NCBI GenBank assembly: GCA_963771005.1
Contig: CAVYRO010000003.1
Span: 806,001 to 870,000 of the forward strand
Direction of reading: 5' to 3'
DNA from: DASQZK01 sp963771005
GTDB taxonomy: Bacteria; Bacteroidota; Bacteroidia; Bacteroidales; GCA-2748055
Length of the DNA: 64,000 bases
Shown here: piece after piece, positions 27,202 to 35,824 of the stretch
Layout of the letters: every line of letters starts with the position of its first letter
How positions within the stretch are numbered: the first letter of the stretch is position 1
Made by a program: the position numbers and the translations under genes
Notes under the pieces: generated by a model
The model's input: the letters and a program-made list of their open reading frames with translations, nothing else
Told to the model about the DNA's origin: nothing
The model's database searches: none

Positions 27202-28065
27202 TGCTTTCTCGGCATACTGTCTCTGAAAATGCGTAGGTGTATGCCCCTTTATCCTCTTGAACTGCCTGTTAAAATTGGCGAGGTTTTCAAATCCGGATGC
27301 GTAGGCAATTTCTGAAACATTCATATCATTCTCCGTAAGCAGTTTGCAGGCATAACCCACCCTTACATTCAGCAGGTAATCCTTGAAAGGCATCATGTAA
27401 GCCTTTTTGAACGAAAGGTAAAAAGAGGCATAGGACATATTGGTCACGGAGAGGAGATCTTCAATCTGGATCTTTTTCTGAAAATTCTGAAGGATATACT
27501 GCATGGCAACACGCATTTCTTCTCCGCCCTTTGATGAATATTTATCATTGGTTCCCGGACTTGCGAGATAATGATACTCGTGAGTAGAGCCCATGATCTC
27601 GAATATCCTGAGCAAGGCATAAAGCCGCCGTATATCATTCATGGTCATCATATTATGAAGAATCGATATGATCTGCGATTTTGTTTTTCCAAAAAGTTCA
27701 TAACCCCGGCTTGAATCAAGGAGGAATTTTTTCAGCGAATTGTTCTCAGGGATTTCAAAAAATTTGGGACCCAGGAAATCATAACTGAATTGAATTACGA
27801 AAGCTTCATCCTGTGAAATTTCCGTTCCAATATTATCGTCAATTTCACAATCCCATTGATGCGGGAGGTAGGGTCCCAGGAAGATGAGGTCATTTTTGGC
27901 GAACCGGGCTACATTGTCACCCACCATTCTCCTCCCTTTTCCCTTTAAGATCAGAACAAGTTCATATTCCGGGTGATGATGCCAGGGTGTGAACGGATCT
28001 TTCTCATTATGGACGACGAAGGATTTATAAGGTTCCTGTTGGAGGCTGATAGCAGAAACTTTCAT
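27199..28065 (-). CDS. AraC-family transcriptional regulator with cupin domain
   Basis: The 288-residue regulator has an N-terminal cupin-like sensing domain (about 5-110, with HHHPEYELVLILKGKGR and PHQWDCE) and a C-terminal AraC DNA-binding domain (about 190-285) with two helix-turn-helix motifs and the signature AYASGFENLANFNRQFKR. Regulators of this layout respond to sugars such as rhamnose or melibiose. It is divergent from the DegT gene; the spacer carries a 21-bp-spaced direct repeat that would suit an AraC-type dimer. The stop codon is supplied by a dispersed repeat. Confidence 0.93.
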   Translation of the reverse strand: MKVSAISLQQEPYKSFVVHNEKDPFTPWHHHPEYELVLILKGKGRRMVGDNVARFAKNDLIFLGPYLPHQWDCEIDDNIGTEISQDEAFVIQFSYDFLGPKFFEIPENNSLKKFLLDSSRGYELFGKTKSQIISILHNMMTMNDIRRLYALLRIFEIMGSTHEYHYLASPGTNDKYSSKGGEEMRVAMQYILQNFQKKIQIEDLLSVTNMSYASFYLSFKKAYMMPFKDYLLNVRVGYACKLLTENDMNVSEIAYASGFENLANFNRQFKRIKGHTPTHFQRQYAEKA

Positions 28066-28144
28066 GTCTGGTTATTTCATTTAATACTAATATAACAAAT
28101 TTATTAAAAAAAAGGACTCTGGCAAATTCAAAATATAATATCAG

Positions 28145-28199
28145 TACTAATAATGCATTGATGAGTACTATTTATAAAATCTCTAAAGACGTAATTTTG
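28145..28199 (+). promoter_or_regulatory. Putative AraC operator overlapping a -7 promoter region
   Basis: TACTAAT at 28145-28151 is followed 21 bp later by TACTATT at 28166-28172, and 19 bp after that is TAATTTTG (28192-28199), a perfect match to the Bacteroidota -7 element TAnnTTTG. The promoter-near half-site takes the place of the -33 element, which is the usual position for an AraC-type activator. The start codon of the DegT gene follows 44 bp downstream. Another TACTAAT lies at 28085. The assignment to the neighbouring regulator is an inference. Confidence 0.55.
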
Positions 28200-28243
28200 A
28201 TTATGAACTTGGATACCATTTATTAATTTAAAAAATAGAAAAT

Positions 28244-29575
28244 ATGACCGAAAAGAAAGTAAAATTTACCGGTTCGGATACCGAGGGAGGGATAACTTCA
28301 GGGTATCAGATGAACGACGGAGTAGAGTTGAAAGTACCCTATTCATTCTTCGGTTCGATCTTCGATGAGGATGAGGAAAGGGCTGTTCTCGCCACCATGA
28401 AGCAGGAAGCCCAGACCATGGGTCCCCAGGTTGCTATGTTCCAGCGGGAATTTGCCGCCAGGTTCGGTGTGAAACATGCATTTGCCACCACCAGCTGTAC
28501 AACTGCAATGCATGTGGCAACCCAGGTATTCGGGATAAAGGAAGGTGATGAAGTCATTGTTACGCCGAACACCTTTATCGCAACTTCACTTGTCATCCTA
28601 AAGGAAGGGGCCAAACCCGTTTATGCCGACATTGATCCCAGGACCTTTAATATAGATCCGGCTAAGATCGAGGATAAGATCACTTCAAAGACTAAAGCTA
28701 TCTATGTGGTCCATTATGGCGGACAGATGTGCGACATGGACCCGATCATGGAGATCGCCAGGAGACATAACCTGTATGTCATGGAGGATTGCGCCCATGC
28801 ACATGGAGCTAAATATAAAGGAAAAATGGCGGGAAGTATCGGTGACATCGGCTGCTTCAGCTTTCATTCACTAAAGAATATGACAACCCTCGGCGAAGGA
28901 GGGATGATCACTACCAACAACGACAAGTTCTGCGATGTCATCCAAAGGATGAGGGTGATGAGTGTACACCACTGGCCGCCGGAAAAAAAGAATTTCGAAT
29001 TCGCCGGGATAAAAATGCATAAAGAAGAGCTGGATTACTGGATACCTTCACATTTCGATGTGATTGAGGATGCCGGCAAATGGGGAAACAATTACCGGAT
29101 GAATGAGACGCAGGCTGCAGTAGGAAGAGCACAGCTCAGAAAACTGGATATGCTTATCGACAAAAGGAGGGAATTCAGTCATTATCTCAATGAAGGTCTT
29201 AAGGGTATCAAAGGGATCACCCCGGTTTATGAGGACCCCAACTGTTATCATGCATTTCACCTCTATACCCTCTGTGTTGAAGAAGAGGTACTCGGGGCCG
29301 GCCGCGATGAATTCATGAGGGTTCTTTACCAGGAGGAAGGCATCCAGGGAATCCTTCATTATCAGCCGACATACCATCTCACGGGAGTTAAGGAGAAATA
29401 TAATTACCCGGATAAGCTCTGCCCGAACGCTGAAAAATTCTTTTATGCCCGGGAGATCAATCTGCCGATGAATCCCCAGCTGACAATAAAGGATTGCGAT
29501 ATGATGATCGAAGGCATCAGGAGTGCCGCAAGTAAAGTTTGCAAGAAGCTGGGTACTGCTTCCGCAGTTAAATAA
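28244..29575 (+). CDS. DegT/DnrJ/EryC1/StrS-family PLP aminotransferase
   Basis: The 443-residue protein has all landmarks of sugar aminotransferases: GPQVAMFQREFAARFG near 65, TTSCTTAMH near 85, the PLP-contacting VMEDCAHAHGA near 182 and the Schiff-base lysine in CFSFHSLKNM near 208. Some members use the PLP site for dehydration or other reactions, but here the Lys is present, so transamination of a keto-sugar is most likely. It is transcribed divergently from the AraC gene, which may control it, and is followed by a hairpin at 29613. Confidence 0.9.
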   Translation: MTEKKVKFTGSDTEGGITSGYQMNDGVELKVPYSFFGSIFDEDEERAVLATMKQEAQTMGPQVAMFQREFAARFGVKHAFATTSCTTAMHVATQVFGIKEGDEVIVTPNTFIATSLVILKEGAKPVYADIDPRTFNIDPAKIEDKITSKTKAIYVVHYGGQMCDMDPIMEIARRHNLYVMEDCAHAHGAKYKGKMAGSIGDIGCFSFHSLKNMTTLGEGGMITTNNDKFCDVIQRMRVMSVHHWPPEKKNFEFAGIKMHKEELDYWIPSHFDVIEDAGKWGNNYRMNETQAAVGRAQLRKLDMLIDKRREFSHYLNEGLKGIKGITPVYEDPNCYHAFHLYTLCVEEEVLGAGRDEFMRVLYQEEGIQGILHYQPTYHLTGVKEKYNYPDKLCPNAEKFFYAREINLPMNPQLTIKDCDMMIEGIRSAASKVCKKLGTASAVK

Positions 29576-29612
29576 TTTTGAAATATTGTCCCTGGAATCA
29601 AGGGCGCAAAAA

Positions 29613-29665
29613 TTCTGCAAGACATGACGCCTGGCTGGAATGCCTTGCGTCATGCTTCTGCAGAA
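29613..29665. other. Long hairpin after the DegT gene
   Basis: The arm ttctgcaagacatgacgc at 29613-29630 pairs with gcgtcatgcttctgcagaa at 29647-29665, with a 16-nt loop. The stem is about 18 bp with one bulge. No U-rich tract follows, so it is not a textbook rho-independent terminator; it may still stabilise or end the DegT transcript. Confidence 0.65.
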
Positions 29666-29737
29666 AAGATACGGATCAGCATAATCAGACGGAATTCTTA
29701 TTCCGAACCTTGAATCCCGGTAAAAAATCATATCCCC

Positions 29738-31781
29738 ATGAAGTTTAAAGGCTTGCTTTTTCTTATACCTGTCACTCATAGTCTGTCTGGCAGGATGCTC
29801 CCGGCATGATCGGGCTTCCGGTGAAAATGCCGGAAAATCAGAGGCAATCAAAATACAAGAAACCAAGCCTTTCCGCGTTCTGGTAGTGATCGGTGATCAA
29901 TGGTCCGATCCTTTCAGCTACAGTATCGATACCCATCGCGTAAAGGGAGAAGAATTCACCGATGTGGTTTCAATGCTCAAGATCTGGGGTGTACCTTTTG
30001 ATATCCTCAGGCTTGATGAACAACACCTCCAGATCAACAGGTTCCTCGACGGACAGGCAAAACCCAACTACGGAGCTATCATCTGGATGGCCGATCCGGA
30101 AAAGATCAAGGAAACATCTCCTGACTACCGTACACTGAAAAAGGCCGTGGAAGATTATGGCATAAGCCTGATCGTACTCTTTGATAATATAAAAAGCAAA
30201 GAAATAGCCGCTCTGGCCGGGGTCGATTACCAGGATCTCTTTCAGGCCGCAGATCAGGATAAAGGCATTAAGTTTTCCATTACGGAAAGTCATTTTATCA
30301 CCCGGGATGCAATGGGCATTTCACTGCCTGATAAAGGACAGCAAGCTATAAAAAGTATTCCCGAAGCCAATGGTATTTCTGTAGGGACCATGGAAACAGG
30401 TGACGGCAACAAGCCGGTCACCTATGTACATTGCACGGCACAACCGCAGGTAAGTGTAGTAGGTATGGCCGGTGAAGATCCCCAGCTTACGGTCAGGAAT
30501 ATTGACCGGGATACCAAAGTAATATGGATTGGCGGAGGTAAAGACTGGTTCAGGAAATACCCGGTAATGAGGGAAATATTCAGGAAATCGCTGGTTTACT
30601 CTATCGGATACGGCATTTTTAATGATAATTTCGAAAATGGTTTCATCTTTATCATGGATGATATTGGATGCGGTGAGCATTCTTACAGCCTGAGATGGCA
30701 CTACCCGACGCCGCCAAGGGATACTCTTATGAAATATCTGATCCGGCCTCTCGAAGAGAGAGGTCTGACGATGGTCATGAACATTACACCGGGTTTCGCC
30801 AATCCCAAAACGAGAATGATTGAAAATCCATGGGAACAGCCGCCTTTTGTTGATACTTTCGGGAACTACCAGGATTACGGATCGACCAAAGAAGGACTTT
30901 TGGAAGGGCTCAAAAGAGGAGTGTTCGAGATGCAGGCGCACAGGGCATGGTCGCACATGAACTGGGATCTGGATTCACCTCCGGGACCCTGGTGGGACAG
31001 CCCTATCGGCGGAGAACTGGCAGTGACAGACTGGTACAATGAAGTGGTCGATGTAAGGCGTGATGCTGTGCCCGTTCCTTCCAACGACCTGCTTTTCATT
31101 TATAAAACGGGGATCGATGCCATTAAAAAGGAATTCGGCGTAGTTGCCCTTTCCGCCGAAGTGAGACCGGGTGCAGAACTCAGGGATGGCACACATGGAG
31201 GGGACGATAACGGACGGGTAGCGGCCATTGCCGGACTCGGGATGAGCCGCGAATGCTATGTTGGTTTTGACAGAACCATCGAGTTCAGCATGATGATGCC
31301 TGAGCAGTTTACCTGCCATGATCTTGACCTTACGCTGCAAACAGATTCACCGGCCGATGTCGATGAAGCCGGATGGGATGTCCTGCTCAGCATGTCTACT
31401 GAAGAATTGCTTGCATGCAGGATAGCCGGGGGACGAAGAGCAAATCTTACCGGAAACACCGACTGGATCGACGCCCATAAAGACCAGACCTGGATGGGTT
31501 TCAATGAGTGTTGTGCATACCTTCATACAATGATTAATGCAAATGCGGCGAACAGTCCGGGTCTGACACTCGATTACGATGATCATTACTGTAAATATTT
31601 TGAGGGAAAGCCTTCCCATTGGACCCTTGAATTTTCGGAGGATTACCTTGAGCAGGCGGGGCCCGGTGTCTCGCTCTATATCGACGGAGAAAAATCGAAA
31701 AGCAAAACAGGACTGAAACAGGTAATTGATATCCCTGCCGGGCTCGGAGAACATCTTGTTGAGATCAGAACAGGTTCCTGA
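29738..31781 (+). CDS. Lipoprotein, possible polysaccharide-deacetylase-like enzyme; start frameshifted
   Basis: The long frame runs from about 29785 to 31781 (631 residues from Met 29886). Just upstream an in-frame segment encodes a lipobox (VCLAGCSR), and ATG at 29738 starts MKFKGLLFLIPVTH in another frame. A one-base indel at about 29775-29785 therefore splits the signal peptide. The mature protein has a class-I glutamine amidotransferase-like alpha/beta start (VLVVIGDQW), a FIFIMDDIG segment near residue 255 of the open frame (from Met 29886) and MQAHRAWSHMNWD near 355, resembling metal-binding motifs of deacetylase-type barrels. The C-terminal part is beta-rich. No specific family recognised; deacetylase activity is inferred. 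Confidence 0.6.
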
Positions 31782-31935
31782 ACCCATTGGTTCCGTATAC
31801 TGAACAGAAAAGAGATTCAATAATATTTTTCATTCCGCAATGCAATCTCCCCGGAGATATCGGAGGAAGGCGGAAACTGTGCCGGAAATTATCAAGATCA
31901 TTCACAAAATTTTCATTAAAAAGGAGGAAATTTCA

Positions 31936-33231
31936 ATGACCCGAAGATTTAAGCCTTTCGCCTCAGGATTTTTGATCCTGATCCTAACATTCATTATGTC
32001 GGCCTGTGCAGACAAAACTTCCTCAAATACAAGCCAGAGTGCTGAAAATAAAGGCAATAACGACGGGCTTGCACTGACGCCGCCCATGGGTTGGAACAGC
32101 TGGAATTCGGTCGGGGAAAATATAAGCGAGGAGGTAGTGCGGGAAGTGGCAGATGTCATGGTCGAATCGGGATTGAGGGATGCCGGGTTCACCTATGTTG
32201 TTATCGATGATTACTGGCATGGAGGCCGGGATTCGGTTACCGGAAAGCTGTACCCCGATCCTAAAAAATTCCCTTCGGGGATAAAGGCAATGGCCGATTA
32301 TGTCCACAGCAGGGGGTTGAAATTCGGGATCTATTCCGATGCCGGGACACAGACCTGCGGAGAAATGCCAGGCAGTTACGGGCATGAAGCCGAAGATGCC
32401 GCTACCTTTGCAGAATGGGGAGTTGACTATCTTAAATATGACTATTGCTTTTCTCCCGACTATGCTTCGCTTACGGGTGATTACAGGATGTCCATTGACC
32501 GCTACCGGACCATGGGTGATGCCCTTAAGGCAACCGGAAGGCCCATCGTATATAGTATCTGTGAATGGGGACCCAGGTCGCCATGGCTCTGGGGTAAAGA
32601 AGTCGGCGGTCACCTGTGGCGAACCTCCTATGATGTACATGATATGTGGGACAGTCCCCGGAATGACATGAGTCCGATCGGTATCATGGCTTCGCTCGAT
32701 GCGGTTACCAATCTCGGTCAGTTCGCAGGCCCGGGTGGATGGAATGATCCGGATATGCTCGTAGTAGGACTGAATAACAAGGGGAATGTAAAAGGAGGCG
32801 GCTGTAATGATATTGAGTACCGCTCCCAGATGAGCTTGTGGTGTATGCTGTCTGCCCCGCTGATGATCGGATGTGATATCCGGAACATGAATGAAGTTAC
32901 GGAAACCATCCTGCTGAACAGGGATATTATAGCCATAGACCAGGACTCACTGGGAATCCCGGCAAGAAGAGTGATCCGCGCCGACAACGGCGAAGCCTGG
33001 ACAAAAAAACTTAGCAATAATAAGATGGCTGTCGCACTGCTAAACCGTCAATCTTCGGATCAGACAATGACCGTTTCCTGGAAAGACCTGGACCTGGAAT
33101 CCGGATCTTCCTATTCCGTATATGACGTATGGGAACATAAGCCGGTTCAGCAGAAGCCCGGTATGCTTTCGGTGAAGCTGAGACCCCATGAGTGCCAGGT
33201 ATTCGTGCTCACACCGGCAGAATCGATTTAA
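31936..33231 (+). CDS. GH27 alpha-galactosidase, lipoprotein
   Basis: The start at 31936 is fixed by a strong Shine-Dalgarno-like AAGGAGG 8 bases upstream and by a lipoprotein signal (LTFIMSACAD). The 431-residue product has the GH27 hallmarks: GWNSWNSVG near 56, DDYW near 92, the nucleophile Asp in LKYDYC near 169, SICEWG near 218, and GGWNDPDML near 268 in the substrate pocket. It ends with an all-beta C-terminal domain. It removes alpha-galactosyl (or alpha-N-acetylgalactosaminyl) groups. A GAAAGG-type repeat begins directly after its stop codon. Confidence 0.92.
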   Translation: MTRRFKPFASGFLILILTFIMSACADKTSSNTSQSAENKGNNDGLALTPPMGWNSWNSVGENISEEVVREVADVMVESGLRDAGFTYVVIDDYWHGGRDSVTGKLYPDPKKFPSGIKAMADYVHSRGLKFGIYSDAGTQTCGEMPGSYGHEAEDAATFAEWGVDYLKYDYCFSPDYASLTGDYRMSIDRYRTMGDALKATGRPIVYSICEWGPRSPWLWGKEVGGHLWRTSYDVHDMWDSPRNDMSPIGIMASLDAVTNLGQFAGPGGWNDPDMLVVGLNNKGNVKGGGCNDIEYRSQMSLWCMLSAPLMIGCDIRNMNEVTETILLNRDIIAIDQDSLGIPARRVIRADNGEAWTKKLSNNKMAVALLNRQSSDQTMTVSWKDLDLESGSSYSVYDVWEHKPVQQKPGMLSVKLRPHECQVFVLTPAESI

Positions 33232-33440
33232 AGGAGAAAGGTGAAAGGAGAAAGGTGAAAGGGAGGAGGAACAAGGAGAAAGGTGAAAGGTGAAAGGCGA
33301 AAGGGGAGGAGGAACAAGGAGAAAGGTGAAAGGAGAAAGGCGAAAGGGGAGGAGGAACAAGGAGAAAGGTGAAAGGTGAAAGGCGAAAGGGAGCAGGAAC
33401 TTGGGGAAAGGAGAAAGGGGAAAGGAGAAAGGGGAAAGGA
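33232..33440. repeat. GAAAGG heptad repeat array (first copy)
   Basis: The array is built from 7-bp units gaaaggn (n = t, c, a or g) organised in blocks of about 42 bp separated by gaggaggaacaagga. It starts immediately after the GH27 stop codon. Long open frames seen on the minus strand here (rich in Leu, Ser, Pro, Phe) come from the repeat and are not genes. A sister array is at 35248-35516, and both are followed by tgacgcagg and gctgtcgcttg. Confidence 0.95.
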
Positions 33441-33475
33441 TTGACGCAGGTTAGCTGTCGCTTGTATTGTCACGG

Positions 33476-33545
33476 GCTTCGTACATCGGATTGACCGGTC
33501 CCTGATCGAAGTCGAAGGGTCGTCGAGTTTTCTTTCCGATACTAT
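33476..33545. repeat. Dispersed repeat, divergent single arm
   Basis: The segment with gaccggtccctgatcgaag, then gggtcgtcgagttttct is a divergent arm of the element at 44245-44499 (reverse orientation relative to the arm at 58373). It lies between the heptad array and the promoter region of the first phosphatase gene. Confidence 0.65.
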
Positions 33546-33618
33546 GTCCTAAATTGGATTATTCTGGCTGTTCGCTTTTGTGGAGAAGCAATTTAAAAAA
33601 TTATAACAAGGGAATCTT

Positions 33619-35262
33619 TTGAAGGCGTTGCATAGATATAGCAGACTATCGGTTGTGACAGGGGTATTCTTCCTTATCCAGTTGATCCCGGGGCAGGCAA
33701 CGGGACAGGTGATCAGGCAGCCCTATCTTCAATCTCTTTCGCAGGAAGGGATAACAATCATGTGGCAGACAGGGACGGGAGAGCGGGGTAAAGTATGGTA
33801 CGGAACAGGACTTTCCTCCCTGGAACAATCTAAAGCTGAGTCGGAGGAAGAAGAGATCTACCATGAAGTTGAACTTACCGGCCTGGCCCCCGCCACAAAG
33901 TATTATTATTCGGTTGATTCTGCAGAAAGTTCTGACCAGAAATATTTCATAACCTCACCCTTGCCGGGGGAACGGGGGAAAACAAGGATCTGGGTGATCT
34001 CCGATTTCGGTCAGACCACAGTAAGCCAAAACGCCGCGCGTGAGCAGGTCGTTGATCACTGGAAAACTTTTAATGACGGGGATACCCATGCCAATTTTAT
34101 TCTCTCACTGGGCGACCAGACTGAAAACGATACCCGGGAAGAGCTGCAGCAAACCTTTTTTGATCAGTTGCAGAATGTATTGCTGAATTCACCGCTCTTC
34201 ACCATCGAGGGAAATCATGATACACATGATGACCTGGTGAATTATAAAGCAACCTTTACAAATCCGTCGCATGGCGAAGCAGGAGGATATCCATCGGAAA
34301 GCGCAGACTATTGGTCTTTTGACTACGGGAATATCCATGTCATAGGGCTGTCGACGGAGATCGATGACATCAACGGAGCGCAGCTGACCTGGCTACAGAA
34401 AGATCTTCAGCAGATCGACCCTGAAAATACGGACTGGTTGATCGCATGCCTGCACCGGCCATTTCACAGCGGAGGCTACCATGCCACAGATGAAAGTGCA
34501 ACCGCACAAAAACAGAGGGATTACTGGCTTACGGAGCTCGAAGATCATGGTGTCGATCTCATCCTGCAAGGCCACAATGCGATATATGAACGATCCTTTC
34601 TTCTCGATAACCTTACGGGTAAATCCACGGATATGACAGAGGAAAATCTGATTGATGGGGGCGACGGGAGGGAAGACGGTGATGGCGTATACTATAAAGG
34701 CAAAGGGCTGAATCCGCATCAGGGTACTGTCTTCATCGAAGTGGCCCCGGGAGGTGACGCAGTGAGCAATAATGAACACTATGGTATTTTTGCCACTACC
34801 CTCAGCGGTTCCGATGTTGAGGGATCACTTGTTGTGGATGTTGACGGATCCGGCAGGATGGATGTATTTTTTCTTTGCAATAAGGCCGATGCCGAAGGGA
34901 ATCATACCCGGGATTATTTCACCATTGTGAAGACAGACTCTATTCCATCGCTTGGTATGAACCCGTCGGAAGTCAAGCCGGATATCCTGATCCGTAATTA
35001 TCCCAATCCTTTTGAAAACGAAACAACGATTACTTACAGGCTCAGGGAAAGAGGACCGGTAAAAATTGAGATCTTTGATCTGCTTGGACAGCTTATCGAC
35101 ATTCCGGTCAATGAAACAGCGGAGGCCGGGGAGCACAATTTCACATGGAATGCTGTGAACCTTTACAGGAATTTCCTTCCCGCAGGATTCTATATGGCAA
35201 AGTTGACTTCTGGAAACATGACGGCGGTTACGCGGCTGCTGACTGTGAAAGGAGAAAGGTGA
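33619..35262 (+). CDS. Purple-acid-phosphatase-like protein with T9SS domain
   Basis: The 547-residue protein has a signal peptide (ends GQATGQ), an N-terminal fibronectin-III-like domain (about 30-105), a calcineurin-like domain with DFG (near 131), GDQTEND (166), GNHDTHDD (199), CLHRPFHSGG (276) and GHNAIYERS (317), and a type A T9SS sorting domain (YPNPFENETT, near 456). It would hydrolyse phosphate esters outside the cell. The start is TTG at 33619; the adjacent paralogue has ATG in the same position, which argues the TTG is a substitution of ATG. The last codons are made from GAAAGG repeat sequence. This gene is intact, whereas its copy at 35825 is broken. Confidence 0.9.
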   Translation: MKALHRYSRLSVVTGVFFLIQLIPGQATGQVIRQPYLQSLSQEGITIMWQTGTGERGKVWYGTGLSSLEQSKAESEEEEIYHEVELTGLAPATKYYYSVDSAESSDQKYFITSPLPGERGKTRIWVISDFGQTTVSQNAAREQVVDHWKTFNDGDTHANFILSLGDQTENDTREELQQTFFDQLQNVLLNSPLFTIEGNHDTHDDLVNYKATFTNPSHGEAGGYPSESADYWSFDYGNIHVIGLSTEIDDINGAQLTWLQKDLQQIDPENTDWLIACLHRPFHSGGYHATDESATAQKQRDYWLTELEDHGVDLILQGHNAIYERSFLLDNLTGKSTDMTEENLIDGGDGREDGDGVYYKGKGLNPHQGTVFIEVAPGGDAVSNNEHYGIFATTLSGSDVEGSLVVDVDGSGRMDVFFLCNKADAEGNHTRDYFTIVKTDSIPSLGMNPSEVKPDILIRNYPNPFENETTITYRLRERGPVKIEIFDLLGQLIDIPVNETAEAGEHNFTWNAVNLYRNFLPAGFYMAKLTSGNMTAVTRLLTVKGER

Positions 35263-35516
35263 AAGGCGAAAGGCGAAAGGGGAGGAGGAACAAGGAGAAA
35301 GGTGAAAGGCGAAAGGTGAAAGGGGAGGAGGAACAAGGAGAAAGGTGAAAGGCGAAAGGCGAAAGGGGAGGAGGAACAAGGAGAAAGGTGAAAGGAGAAA
35401 GGCGAAAGGGGAGGAGGAACAAGGAGAAAGGTGAAAGGAGAAAGGCGAAAGGGGAGGAGGAATAAGGAGAAAGGTGAAAGGAGAAAGGCGAAAGGTGAAA
35501 GGAGAAAGGCGAAAGG
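35248..35516. repeat. GAAAGG heptad repeat array (second copy)
   Basis: This is the same heptad family as at 33232-33440, with five to six blocks of about 42 bp separated by gaggaggaacaagga. It begins inside the last codons of the phosphatase gene (VKGER then stop). Downstream is a tgacgcagg ... gctgtcgcttg segment shared with the first array. Confidence 0.95.
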
Positions 35517-35659
35517 ACTGACGCAGGATAGCTGTCGCTTGAATTGTCACGGGATTCGAGGTTCATTTTAGTATACCTGAAAGTAAGAAGTGAAGTGTGG
35601 TACTGCTTGCTAATAGATTGTTGAAATAACTGAAAGTCCTTCTCAGAAAGTCCAAAAAA

Positions 35660-35742
35660 TTGTAATGCATTACAGAAAAACTCAAAAAAATATGTATTGC
35701 GATACAAAAAATATGAAAAAAAATTGTAATACATTACATAAA
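35660..35742. promoter_or_regulatory. Array of three 32-bp repeats with TGTAATGCATTACA palindromes
   Basis: Palindromes start at 35660 (ttgtaatgcattaca, perfect 14-bp TGTAATGCATTACA), 35692 (atgtattgcgataca) and 35724 (ttgtaatacattaca), again exactly 32 bp apart, each followed by an A-rich tail. The array ends 83 bp before the ATG of the second phosphatase gene. It matches the array at 23601-23696 in spacing and palindrome type, which suggests a shared regulator. Confidence 0.6.
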
Positions 35743-35824
35743 GCAACCTATAAGGAAAATTAGATTATCATGGCTGTTGGCTTTTATGGAGAAGCGATTT
35801 AACAAATTATAATAAGGGAATCTT

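Noticed and set aside
28085..28091. Single TACTAAT at 28085 as a further full operator
   Set aside because: No second half-site at 21-bp distance; a lone 7-mer is too weak.
29613..29665. Hairpin as a rho-independent terminator
   Set aside because: No U-rich tract follows the stem on either strand.
33040..35746. Long minus-strand frames rich in Leu, Ser, Pro and Phe (LSPFTF-type) at 33040-33473 and 34825-35746
   Set aside because: They are translations of the GAAAGG heptad arrays; composition is repeat-driven and there is no start or context for a gene.
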